From: Massilia sp. BJB1822
GTDB taxonomy: Bacteria > Pseudomonadota > Gammaproteobacteria > Burkholderiales > Burkholderiaceae_D
Reading direction: 5' to 3'
Assembly (NCBI RefSeq): GCF_013369485.1
Contig: NZ_JABWEB010000003.1
Coordinates: forward strand, 248,001 to 312,000
DNA length: 64,000 nucleotides
A program made the position numbers and the translations under genes. Below the pieces are notes generated by a model that was given only the letters and a program-made list of their open reading frames with translations, ran no database searches and was not told the DNA's origin. Below are positions 49,001 to 56,100 of the stretch, piece after piece (the first letter of the stretch is position 1; every line of letters starts with the position of its first letter).

Positions 49001-52000
49001 CGCCGCCCGAGAGCAGCGTCAGTTCGGACAGGTCCGCCATATGGCCTGGCGCTAGAATCAGATTGACGCCGCCTGCCACGGCGACATCGCTGCTGCCGCA
49101 ACGCAGGCTTTCGATAGCCAGATGCACGGCCGTCAACGAGGAGGAACAGGCGGTATCGACCGCCATGCTCGGTCCCTGGAAGTTGAACAGGTAGGAAGCG
49201 CGGTTGGCAATGGACCAGAAACGGCTGCCGGTCGCATAGTATTCATGGGTGACGCCGACAAACACGCCGACCTTTTTGCTTGGGCAAAGACCTGCCGCGG
49301 TATAGCCCGCGTCTTCGATGGATGCATGCACTTCCTGCAGGAACAAGCGCTCCTGTGGACTGATCATCTGCGCTTCGCGCGGCGTGATGTTGAAGAATAG
49401 ATGGTCGAAGCTGGCCACATCATTCAGCAGGCCAGCCCATTTGCTGTAGCTCTTTCCAGGCTGGTTGCGGCGCGCATCGTAGACTTTTGCGCTGTCCCAG
49501 CGCTCCGCAGGGATCTCGGAGATGCAGTTGCGCTCGGCCAGCAGGTTTTCCCAGAACTGGTTGACGTCATCGGCCTGCGGATAGCGGCCCGAAAGACCGA
49601 TAATGGCCACATCGAAAGGACTGGTATTGGCCGCGGCTTCAGACGGCGCGTGCATGGCGCCAGCCAGGAAGCGGCGCGGGTTGACGATTTTGGCGGTAAG
49701 TTGCGGGTCATCCGCCTGTACTTGCGGCACTTCCTCTACGATTGCCGGGATTGGGGCTGGAGCGGCGCCCTGCCCCGTCCAGCGCATCAGCGCTGCGGTA
49801 TCGGTTCGCAGGAAATGGTCGACAAGTTCTTCAATGCTCTGATATTCAAAGAAGATCGTGGTGCTGATATTGCTGTCGTTGCCAAAGACCTCGCGCAAGG
49901 CATTGGTCAGCTCCATCACCAGGATGGAGTCGATGCCGTACTGGTCAAAACTGACTGTAGCGTCAATATCTGCGACAGGAACCTTGATGGCCGCACCGAT
50001 CAGCTTTTTGAACTGCAGGATGCTTTGCTCGCGCAGCGCATCCGGCACCGCCCGGGTTGGCTGGACTGCCACTGCGCGTGGCGCCGCTGCCGGAGCTGCG
50101 CGCACTGCGGCAGCGCTGACGGCGCGGACGCTGAACTGCTTGAAGCGCAGGCAAACCAGGCCAGCTTCGTCGCAAAGATCGATATCGATTTTCTGTACAG
50201 CGTCGCCGGCTGCGCTGCCGGCGCTGCGGCGTACAAGCGCCCACATAACAGGGACAAGCGGAGCGCAAACCTCCAGTCCCTCCAGGGCGAACGGCAGGAA
50301 GAGTCCATTGCCGACAGTACCCCCATCCGCCGAAATCTGCAAGCCCAGCGTGGCCTGCAACGCCGCATCCATCAATGCCGGATGCAGGACAAAGCCCGCT
50401 GCCGGCACCGATGAAGGCAGACGAATCTGCGCCAGTGCGATACCCTGCCCGGCCAGCAGCATGCTCAGGCCACGGAAGCTCTCGCCATATTGCAGCCCCA
50501 TGGCGGAAAACGCCGCATAGCATTGCTCCGCGTTGAGCTGTGCCTTGCCGCACTGCGCGCGCAGTTCAGCCAGATCGTGCCGCTGCTGCACACCACCTGC
50601 CGTCTGCTGAAGAACCTCGCCCTGGCTATGAATCAGCGTGCCGTCACCCGGTTCGCTATAGATTTCAAAACCGATCGAACCATCGTTTTGAGGCAGCAGT
50701 GCGATATGCAGATCGATGCCGGCTTCGGACACCTTGACCGGCCGCGCCCAGTTTATGCGGCGCAGAGCCAGACCGGAACTGGTGCGCAATGCTGCCGCCG
50801 CAGCGCCATAGGCCATTTCCAGCTGGGCCACGCCAGGAAGAATTTGCGCGCCGTTGACCACATGATCGGCGAGGAAGAACTCCTTTCCACTAAAGCGGCT
50901 GCTGAAGCGCTGCGCCGAGAAGTCCGAGGTATTGTTATGCAAAAGAGGATGCAACACGGCAGCCGGCAAGGCCTGCCCTGTCTGTTCCGGCACCCAATAG
51001 CGTTCCCGCGCAAACGGATAACCCGGCAGGCTGACGCGCTTAGGCTTGTTTTCAGGCTGATAAAGCGTATTCCAGTCAAAAGCCAGGCCTTTGACCCACA
51101 ACTCCAGCACCTTATCGAATTTTCCTTTCTTCAGCCAAGCGTCAATGGTCTGCGCCAGGTCTTCGTCCTCGCCAAAGGAAGCGATGGCGTCCTTGCCGCG
51201 TTTATGCTGGCCGCGATAAATCGCATTCATATCGCCGCGGAGGTAGGCCGCGAGCCGGGAACGCAGATCATCCAAGGAATCCGCCACCAGAGCCAGCCGC
51301 TCCTCCATCGCCTCGCGCCCAGTCTGCAGCGTGTAGGCCAGATCGGCCAGGCGCATGGCCGGATCGATCCGACCCGGCTGGAGCACCTCCAGCAATTGCT
51401 GGACCTGTTCCTGCAGCCGCTCGGCATTGCGCGCCGATAGCACCACCATGGCGGGGCCGGCCGGCAGCGTGGCAGGCGTTGGCGCGATATATTCTTCCAG
51501 AACCACGTGGGCATTCACCCCGCCAAAACCGAAGGAGCTTACACCGGCGCGGCGCGGCAAATCGCGGCCCGCCGCATCCTGCAAGGTCTTCCAGGGCGCG
51601 GCCTGCTGCACCACATAGAATGGGCTGCCGCCGAGGTCAATATAGGGGTTCAGCGTTTCGCAATGCAGGCTTTTGGCCAGGGTCTTGTGCTTCATTTGCA
51701 GCAGGACTTTGATCACACCCGCTACGCCCGCCGCCAGTTCCAGATGCCCGATATTGGATTTCACCGATCCCAGGCCGCAATGAGCCAAGGCCTCACCACT
51801 GCCGCTGGCGGCGTAGAGTTCCTTGAAAGCCGACTTCAGCGCCGCCACCTCCACCGGATCGCCCAGCGCCGTGCCGGTGCCGTGTGCCTCGATATAGCTG
51901 ACCGTGCGTGGATCGACGCCTGCCTGCCGATACGCAGCCTTGAGCAGATCCGCTTGCGCCCGGGAGTTTGGCGCGGTCAGCGAGTTGGCGCGCCCACCAT

Positions 52001-53153
52001 GATTCTCGGCCGTGCCGCGCACCACGGCATAAATATGGTCGCCATCGCGTTCGGCTGCCGACAGTTTTTTCAGCACCAGCATGCCGGCGCCTTCCGCCCG
52101 CACATAGCCGTTGGCCTGGTCCGAGAAGGTCTTGCAGCGGCCATCCTTGCACAGCATGCCCGCCTTGCTGAAACTGATATGCGCCTCCGGCGTGACGATG
52201 GTATTGACGCCGCCCACCACCGCCATGCCGGACTCGCCGCTTTGGATCGCCAGCACGCCGCGCCGCATGGCTACCAGAGAACTGGAGCATGCGGTTTCCA
52301 CCGGCTCGCTGGGACCGTGCCAGTCGAACATATAGCTCAGGCGACTGGCGCCGACCGAAGGCACGCTGCCTGTCGATGTATAAGCTTCGCCGCCCAACCC
52401 CGCCTGATTCAGCAGATTGCCGTAGCCGGTGGGGCCGGTGCCGATAAAGATGGCCGTGTCGCTGCCTGCCAGCGAATGGCCGGTGTAGCCGGCATCATCC
52501 AGCGCCTTCCAGACATGCATCATGCCGAGGCGCTGCTGCGGGTCCATCAGCTCCGCTTCCTTAGGCGAGATGCCGAAGAATTTGGGATCGAATTCATCGA
52601 CGCCGTCGATAAAGCCACCCCATTTGATATCAGTCTTGCTGGCGTCCCAGCGCCCAAGTGGAATCTCGCTGATGCAGTCCTTGCCCTCGGACAGATTGCG
52701 CCAGAATTCATGCACATCCCGCGCCATGGGGAACTGGCCGCTGATGCCGATAATCGCCACGGGTTCGACACCGCCCTGTGGAACGCTCGCACCAAAAGCC
52801 TGGCCTTGTTTTGCATAGCCTCCACGGCGGCGCGCGGGAGCGGCATCATGCAGTTCCGCGCGCGGGGCTGGCGGCGGCGCCATCTGCTCGGCTGCCGAGA
52901 ATTGCGGTGCCAGCTGCTCAGCGTATTCGCGCGCCAGATGGCCGGACAGGCCGTCCAGCGTGGGGTGCTCGAAAAATACCGAGGGAGTGATCTCGATTTT
53001 CAGGCGCTGGCCGATGGTATTGGCCAGTTCAGTCAGTGCCACGGAGTCGAAACCATATTCGCTCAAGGTCGTATCACCGTCGATATCCTGTGCATTGACC
53101 TTCATTTGCGCGGAAACCCAGCTGACCAGCAGTTTTTTTAGTTGTTCTTGCAC
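37008..53153 (-). CDS. Hybrid trans-AT PKS / NRPS megasynthase
   Basis: A 5381-residue enzyme that ends the assembly line. Order with key residues: ACP (Ser37); KS (129-552, Cys289, His424); DH (about 735-1000, His764, Asp929); ACP (Ser1076); KS (1178-1600, Cys1336, Gln1471 instead of His); PCP (Ser1835); C1 (HHIVSDG at 2045); A1; PCP (Ser2916); C2 (3120); A2; PCP (Ser3996); C3 (4186); A3; PCP (Ser5051); thioesterase (GWSLGG, Ser5181). The A pocket residues read DAFWLGGTFK (Val), DVWHMSLVDK (Ser) and DLFNNALTYK (Ala). There is no AT, KR or epimerase domain. GTG at 53151-53153 follows AAAGGAGAG, 11 bases after the upstream PKS stop. The longer open frame upstream belongs to the preceding gene. 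Confidence 0.95.
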   Translation of the reverse strand: MQEQLKKLLVSWVSAQMKVNAQDIDGDTTLSEYGFDSVALTELANTIGQRLKIEITPSVFFEHPTLDGLSGHLAREYAEQLAPQFSAAEQMAPPPAPRAELHDAAPARRRGGYAKQGQAFGASVPQGGVEPVAIIGISGQFPMARDVHEFWRNLSEGKDCISEIPLGRWDASKTDIKWGGFIDGVDEFDPKFFGISPKEAELMDPQQRLGMMHVWKALDDAGYTGHSLAGSDTAIFIGTGPTGYGNLLNQAGLGGEAYTSTGSVPSVGASRLSYMFDWHGPSEPVETACSSSLVAMRRGVLAIQSGESGMAVVGGVNTIVTPEAHISFSKAGMLCKDGRCKTFSDQANGYVRAEGAGMLVLKKLSAAERDGDHIYAVVRGTAENHGGRANSLTAPNSRAQADLLKAAYRQAGVDPRTVSYIEAHGTGTALGDPVEVAALKSAFKELYAASGSGEALAHCGLGSVKSNIGHLELAAGVAGVIKVLLQMKHKTLAKSLHCETLNPYIDLGGSPFYVVQQAAPWKTLQDAAGRDLPRRAGVSSFGFGGVNAHVVLEEYIAPTPATLPAGPAMVVLSARNAERLQEQVQQLLEVLQPGRIDPAMRLADLAYTLQTGREAMEERLALVADSLDDLRSRLAAYLRGDMNAIYRGQHKRGKDAIASFGEDEDLAQTIDAWLKKGKFDKVLELWVKGLAFDWNTLYQPENKPKRVSLPGYPFARERYWVPEQTGQALPAAVLHPLLHNNTSDFSAQRFSSRFSGKEFFLADHVVNGAQILPGVAQLEMAYGAAAAALRTSSGLALRRINWARPVKVSEAGIDLHIALLPQNDGSIGFEIYSEPGDGTLIHSQGEVLQQTAGGVQQRHDLAELRAQCGKAQLNAEQCYAAFSAMGLQYGESFRGLSMLLAGQGIALAQIRLPSSVPAAGFVLHPALMDAALQATLGLQISADGGTVGNGLFLPFALEGLEVCAPLVPVMWALVRRSAGSAAGDAVQKIDIDLCDEAGLVCLRFKQFSVRAVSAAAVRAAPAAAPRAVAVQPTRAVPDALREQSILQFKKLIGAAIKVPVADIDATVSFDQYGIDSILVMELTNALREVFGNDSNISTTIFFEYQSIEELVDHFLRTDTAALMRWTGQGAAPAPIPAIVEEVPQVQADDPQLTAKIVNPRRFLAGAMHAPSEAAANTSPFDVAIIGLSGRYPQADDVNQFWENLLAERNCISEIPAERWDSAKVYDARRNQPGKSYSKWAGLLNDVASFDHLFFNITPREAQMISPQERLFLQEVHASIEDAGYTAAGLCPSKKVGVFVGVTHEYYATGSRFWSIANRASYLFNFQGPSMAVDTACSSSLTAVHLAIESLRCGSSDVAVAGGVNLILAPGHMADLSELTLLSGGDKCKAFAADGDGFVDGEAVGALVLKPLQKAIADGDHIYGVIKGSAVNSGGKTNGFLVPGPNAQARLVQDALERAGIDARSVSYLEAQGTGSNLGDPIEIAGLSKAFRNWTGDRQFCAIGTAKSNVGHCESASGIVGISKVLMQMKHATLVPSLHATELNPQINFAASPFVLQQAKAPWARPVLEIDGQQREYPRIAGVSSFGAGGSNAHVVIEEYIAPAREEAHSGPALVLLSARDEEGLLRQAHRLLAAIAPERGDAVPALADLAFTLQAGREAMEERLALIADSINDLREKLQAFADGQSAPDGIYRGQAKRSPLAALADDEDMNHTVQAWIAKGKYGKLLDLWVKGFSFDWNSLYSAEGSGKPRRISLPTYPFARHRFWTDVRYPEQPELAAALRTSKMPALADDSAAAAPVSAGAQGAQAMLAVWRAFFGRPALQADDNFFDLGGHSLLATQLVTQIGLDLGLELPVNAVFEAPTAAALHAWVAAHGPIKAAPFVSLLPQAAPERAEVPAPARSVIPRSPRTTEIALSFAQQRLWFLDQLGSHNPLYNVAGAVRMSGKLDQAALRHTLNTVVQRHEALRTTFVMAGGKPVQAIVPQLDLELAVTDLSSLPPSEREARAQWLLQDEAQTPFKLATGPLIRSGLLRLSAEEHILLVTIHHIVSDGWSMGVLVREVGALYAAYVQGRPSPLPPLPIQYADFAEWQRQWLSGAVLERQLGYWRSRLADCPELLNLPTDRPRPAAATHVGASMPFSIPVELAAQLRELSRSKSSTLFMTLCAAFNVLLARYSGQNDVCIGTPIANRNHAGIEGLIGFFVNTLVLRTQVDLEQSFNALLDQVRKHTLEAYAHQDIPFEYLVETLQPKRHASYTPLFQVMLVLHNTPMGELVLPGLAMTQLESEGVSSKFDLSLVLREGEGGLQGFIEYATDLFDAATIARIGGHFTQLLQAIVANPERAVGGLPLLGEAERQQLIHGWNDGPRDNPAHASTISRLFEQRAELQPDSIALSFGDSSMSYGELNQRANQLAHQLRALGVGPDVLVGVCAERSLEMVVALLGVLKAGGAYLPLDPAYPAERLMHMLTDAQPAVLLAQDHLLGSLPASGIDIVSLNLQKTSLARYSTQNLEQTANAEHLAYVIYTSGSTGKPKGVPVTQRNVLRLVIDASYCALNESDRVLQFAPLSFDAATFEIWGALLNGARLDVFPAAFESLDQLASVLERSAITTLWLTAAMFNQMVDYHAASLAKLRHVLAGGEALSMAHVKRFVQASAGQVRLTNGYGPTENTTFSCCHDIGEAALRLGSIPIGRAISGTQAYVLDKNLEPVPVGVAGELYLAGDGLARGYLNRPDLTAEKFLPCPYADKQGARMYRSGDLVRRLADGSIEFLGRIDHQVKIRGFRIELGEVEAALAELPFVREAAVLAREDDNGGKRLVAYLVPHPGQAVPDTVDLRSILLRALPEYMAPRHFVVLEALPLTPNGKIDRSALPAPDMGGNADGYVAPRTPNEEKMARIWADVLQAEKVGIHDNFFDLGGHSLLATQLVSRVNAGFQAEATLHGIFAAPTVAELLAQILPKEAAPAQKIPEAVEATIGADTGNDAAPTPAGESYPVSFAQQRLWLVDQVGGSSALYNIPVAVRMSGKLDRAALQAALNDIVQRHDALRVCFDSIDGTPVQRILPQLNIVIEAADLRSLPAKEREARAQSLLMDEISQPFNLQTGPLIRARLVQKADQDYLLLMTMHHIVSDGWSMGILVREMGMLYAAHAYGAPASLPPLPTRYVDFSQWQRQWLSGEVLDRQLNYWKRQLTGSPTLLTLPTDRPRPAAQSHTGAAQSYAIPAKLLSRLQALSRQTQSTLFMTLAAAFNVLLARYANQSDICIGTPIANRNNAEIEGLIGFFVNTLVLRTQVDLKQDFNSLLKQVRDNTLDAYSHQDVPFEQLVEAVQPERHASYAPLFQVMLVLQNAPMGKLELPGLELERLPNQGLTAKFDLTLALTEEKNGLGGYFEYATDLFDAATIERMGQHLTHLLEAIVANPACPVGLLPILADAERHMLLQGFNDTATVYPDIQVDTQTLHQLFEAQVARTPHHQAVVYEGRSLTYAELNARANQLARHLRQLGVGPDSLVGLCTERSLEMIVGLYGIHKAGGAYVPLEPSYPQDRLATIAEDAAVKAILTQAHLLENVPAVPGIPVFCLDSEAAQLDAYDSSNPENFTQPNNLAYVIYTSGSTGKPKGVGIDQRGIVNRLKWMQAEYLLTPADRIMQKTPFSFDVSVWEFFWPLIEGATLVVAKPGGHQDVMYLAWLIDAERITTMHFVPPMLEVFLNEAEGDCGSTLRQVMCSGQALPMDLQQRFFSKWQHVELHNLYGPTEASVDVTYWQCHAQSLLSCVPIGKPIANIQIHILDAEFNPVPVGVVGNLYIAGIGLARGYVNRPNLTAQTFIPNPFSAEPGARMYLSGDLARYLPDGNIEYLGRSDHQVKIRGLRIELGEIESAIAAQEAVRDTVVLARPDERCIPRLVAYLVAHGGQALPDDAALRAILLQSLPDYMVPDYFVPLDAMPLTSNGKVDRKALPAPDMSREEAVYVAPRNRREETMAAIWADILSLEKISVEDDFFALGGHSLLATQLMSRIKKTFLVELPLRELFDAPTVALLCAKLPVDEEEETSAVEAAPAQVQPAPPLSFAQQRLWFLNEFESGSASYNLPSVMRISGMLDAAALERALNEIVRRHEALRTSFRLQDGAPVQVIAPQLHLPLPLTDLSMLPASERQARAHWLTQDEAQTPFNLETGPVMRSSLLRLAPQEHLLLLTMHHIASDGWSLGVLTREMGMLYAAFAQGQPSPLPELPIQYAEFTRRQREWLSGEVLEGQLAYWTRRLDGVPGMLQLPTDRPRPPMPSHRGAELQLVFPPELSARLRAFSLQKQSTLFMVLCSAFNVLLARYSGQNDICIGTPIANRNRDDIEGLIGCFVNTLVLRSQVHLGQSFSALLEQVKQNTLDAYANQDIPFEQLVERLQPERNPSYSPLFQVLLVLQNTPSGALELPGFRIEPVPPESVTAKFDLTLSLAEGKNGLHGSLEYAAELFDAATIERMGRHFIRLLQAIVTDPDRPLGDLPLMREDELHRMLRQWNETDLPALSTASAQTMHQLVEAQVARAPQRVALMHEGRAVSYAELNGQANRLAHYLRSQGVGPDELVGVCVNRSADMVVCLLAVLKAGGAYVPLDPAYPAERVATMLGDAQPKVLLTQEHLLANLPLLAGVTMFCIDSQQQQLAGHSDANPVNRTLGQHLAYVIYTSGSTGRPKGVAIQHRNAAVFIHWAIAQFDAAWLDKMLASTSICFDLSIFEIFVPLSMGGSVWVVQNILDFAERAAEFPVTLVNSVPSAMAEVARSTTLPASVKVVNLAGEALPNALAQALYQQEPVQRVFNLYGPSEDTTYSTCALVERGGDAAISIGKPVANTQTYIVDARLNPVPLGAAGELCIAGDGLARGYLHQPGLTADKFIPNPFGKTRGSRMYRTGDLVRYRADGMLEYLGRIDHQVKIRGFRIELGEIETALQALAGEAVVLAREDNAGDKRLVAYLAAGEGKTVPDAELLRAGLLRTLPEYMVPSHFVTLDRMPLNPNGKIDRKALPAPDMTRASAAYVEPRSATEKQLAAIWQEVLKLEKVGATDDFFALGGHSLLAVHLISAIRRKLDAEIAVRDLFVHPSLQALAAFLDTHKRAGRHPNLVPIRPGGSQMPLFLIHPVGGEVQYAYDLAGHLDASLPVYGLAASGWAPGETPHVSIQAMASAYLEAIRQVQPSGPYSLAGWSLGGMVAYEIAQRLTAAGEGVRFVGMIDSGSSPNLRSTMAQGANGDFDQACALLQWVRDLHPGLDIDGHPALAELMELGRRNELDAMIALCKREQVLDSRLDDDFIRRTVAIYQAGSKAALAYEAPAPAGMVHLFSAERPPEMDASLGWRKLLSGRLQNIAIGGSHASIVKPPHIEKLGKAISAALNSAAPAASMNESRVA
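48365..49622 (-). other. Non-elongating KS domain (KS0)
   Basis: This is the second KS of the hybrid enzyme. The Cys (DTACSSSL) and the last His (AKSNVGH, His1511) are kept, but the EAHGTGT motif reads EAQGTGS, with the CAA codon at 48741-48743. KS domains that lose this His are known in trans-AT systems to transfer the acyl chain without decarboxylative condensation. Here it lies just before PCP-C-A, so it should hand the polyketide to the peptide part. Confidence 0.8.
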
Positions 53154-53157
53154 AGTT

Positions 53158-53166
53158 CTCTCCTTT
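53158..53166 (-). promoter_or_regulatory. Ribosome site overlapping PKS stop
   Basis: AAAGGAGAG lies four bases before the GTG at 53153 and overlaps the TAA of the upstream PKS (53165-53167). This couples translation of the two megasynthases and fixes the GTG start. Confidence 0.75.
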
Positions 53167-56100
53167 AATTCGGATCGGCAGCCGCAATTGCTGCGATGTG
53201 GCTGTTCGGCGAAATCACTTCGGTATCCGCCATTCCCAAAACGGTTTTTCGCAACCGGACGCCATTCCCGGCCAAGACCAGCACCTGATCGAGTCCGCTC
53301 GCCAGCGCCTGATGCAAGGCGCGCAGCCCCTCTTCCGTTTCCAGCGGCTGCATGCCGAAGTTCTTCAGCATGGCCTCGCGCTGGCGCGCATCGACCTGCA
53401 TGCCACCCTGGTTCCACAAGGGCCAGTTGAGCGAGAGGGTGCGGCCATGGCGCTGCCCTTGCGCAGCCAACGCCGCGCGGGAATGGACAAAGGCATCCAT
53501 GAAGGCATTGGCTGCCGCATAGTCGGCCTGTCCCACATTGCCCAGCGCTCCCGCCAGCGAGGAGAAACAGATGAAGCAGTCCAGCCTGATGTCGCGGCTG
53601 GCCTGGTCCAGATTGATCGTCCCCGAGACTTTGGCGCTGAGCACCTCGCGCAGCTGCTCGGGTGTTTTGCGGGCGATCAGAGCGTCACGCACAATGCCGG
53701 CGCTGTGAATAATGCCGTCCAGGCTTTCAAATTCCTCGGGAATCTGCTGCACCAGCAGCGTGACCGCATCGGCATCCGCCACGTCAAGCTGACGGTAATG
53801 AACGACAGCACCCAATGCTTCCAGTTCGCGTATGGACTGCTGAACCGGCGCCTGCATGGGCGAACGGCCGGTCAGTATCAACACCGGATGCTGCGCCTGT
53901 CGGGCGATATCCCGTGCCACGATCAGACCGAGGCCACCGGCGCCGCCGGTAATCAGATAGACACCATGCGGCTTCCAGAAAGCGGCCGTATTGCCGGCTT
54001 GGTGCAGCTCGCTCCATGTGCGGACTTGCGGCTGCCCCTTCGTGTAGCGCAATTCGGCAATGCCGCGGCGACGACCATCAGCCAGTGCCGGCAAGGCTTC
54101 ATTTACATCGTCCGCACGAATGGTCTGCCAGGTCATGCGCGGGTTCTCCAGGCGGGCGCTGCGCAACATGCCTTCCAGTCCGCATAGGGTGTGAGCGTCG
54201 GCGCGCGCCGGCAGCAGCAACTGGATCAGTTGCGGGCCAGGTTGGCGCTGGAGCTGCTGCAGCTCTTCCAGCAAGGTGCCGGCTGCCTCCGCGTAGTCTC
54301 CTGTTTGCGCCACAAAGCGCGCAGCAAGATGCGGCTGCAGCTCGCCAATATCGATGCCGCCTGCGCCGCATGAAAGCACCACATGGCGGGCGAAGTCCGG
54401 TGCATTGCCGGCCGCCGACGGCTGCGTTCTCCATTCTGGGGTGAAAAGCAGGGTTTCGGCCCGGCCACTCGGCGCCGCCGCCTCCAACTGCGGCACTTTC
54501 GCCGCTGGAGCTGGATCGGGATCGCCGGCCAAGGCGCGCAGTGAGAATTGACGCAGGCTTGCCAGCACCGCGCCGGACTCGGAGCACAGATCGATGTCCA
54601 GCTTCTGCACAGCGTCGCGCGCGCTGCTGCCGGGCGAGAAGCGTAGCAGCGCCCACATCTCAGCTTCGCAGGGAGCGAATACTTCCAGCGAGCCAAGGGC
54701 AAACGGCAACATCAGACGCATGGTTTGCTCGCCATTCGGCTGCAGCTGCATGCCAATCGATGCTTGCAAGGCCGCATCGAGCAGGCTTGGATGCAGGACG
54801 TAGGCTTCGGAACTCCCCGCGAACTGCGGCGGCAGCGAGATATGTGCCATGACCTGCTGCTCACCGATCAGCAATTCTTTCAGTGCCTGGAAGGACGGGC
54901 CATACTGCAGGCCGGCTTGCTCAAAAATCGCGTAGCACTCATTGCCAGTTACCCGCATTCCGCTGCACTGCTGGCGCAACGCAGCCAGATCATGGTTCGG
55001 CGTTGAGGCACTCGCGTCCTGACGGCTGGCTGCCACCCTGCCTTGGCTGAATACGGCATCGGCATCGTCGAAGATTTCATAGCTGACCGAACCATCGTCC
55101 TCGGGATTCAAGGCGACATGAATTTCCAGCCCCGCCGCATCCACGGTGATTGGCCGCGTCCAGACGACATTTCTGAGCGCCAGGCCGCCGTTCATGCGCA
55201 GTCCCTCACAGGCCGCCTGATACGCCATTTCGAGCTGCGCGGCGCCGGGTAGCACGGATGCGCCTTCGACCTTGTGATCTTTCAGGAAGAATTCACTGCC
55301 GCTCAAGCGGGTGCTGAACTGAAGACCAAAGATGTCCGAAGTATTCCGGTGCAAAAGCGGATGCAGTACCGCACTGGCGCTGGCTTGCCTTGGCGCGCCG
55401 GCGGGAATCCAATAGCGCTGCTTGGCGAAAGGATAAGTCGGCAAGCTGATACGGGATGGACGATGGCTGGCCAACTGACCGTTATCGTATAGACGCTCCC
55501 AGTCCACGGCCAGGCCTTTGACCCACAGATCGAGCACCTTGCCGCATTTGCCTTTGGCGAGCCAGCCGTCGATCATCAAGGCCAGCTCCTCGTCATCGCT
55601 CAATGCCGCATAGGCTTCCTTATTGCGTTTGGCCTGGCCGCGATAGACCTCATCGAACTGATTTTCACCGTTGATGAAAGCTTGCAGCTTGACGTGCAGC
55701 TCGTCCAGCGAACCGATGGCAAACGCCAGGCGTTCTTCCATCGCCTCGCGGCCTACCTGCAAGGTGTAGGCCAGTTCGGCCAGCGCCAGATGCTCATCCG
55801 CCTCGATTGCCGCCAGCAGTTGCACCGCCTGTTCCTTCAAACGCTCCTCATTGCGCGCAGAAAGCACGACCAGGGCCGGTCCGTTGAGAATGGCAGCCTG
55901 CACCTCCCCATTGCGGTATTCCTCGATCACCACATGGGCATTGGAACCGCCAGCGCCAAAGGAGGAAATGCCGGCGCGGCGCGGCAATTCGCGCTGCACG
56001 CCGCCATCCCCATCCCCAGCCACGGCACGCGGCCAGTTGGCCAGTTCCTGCTGAACGATGAATGGCGTATCCGCGAAATCGATATTCGGATTCAGCGTGT

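Noticed and set aside
53154..53417. Upstream extension of the hybrid synthase by 88 codons
   Set aside because: It lies within the KR end of the preceding PKS; the GTG at 53153 has a strong ribosome site and starts exactly at the ACP.
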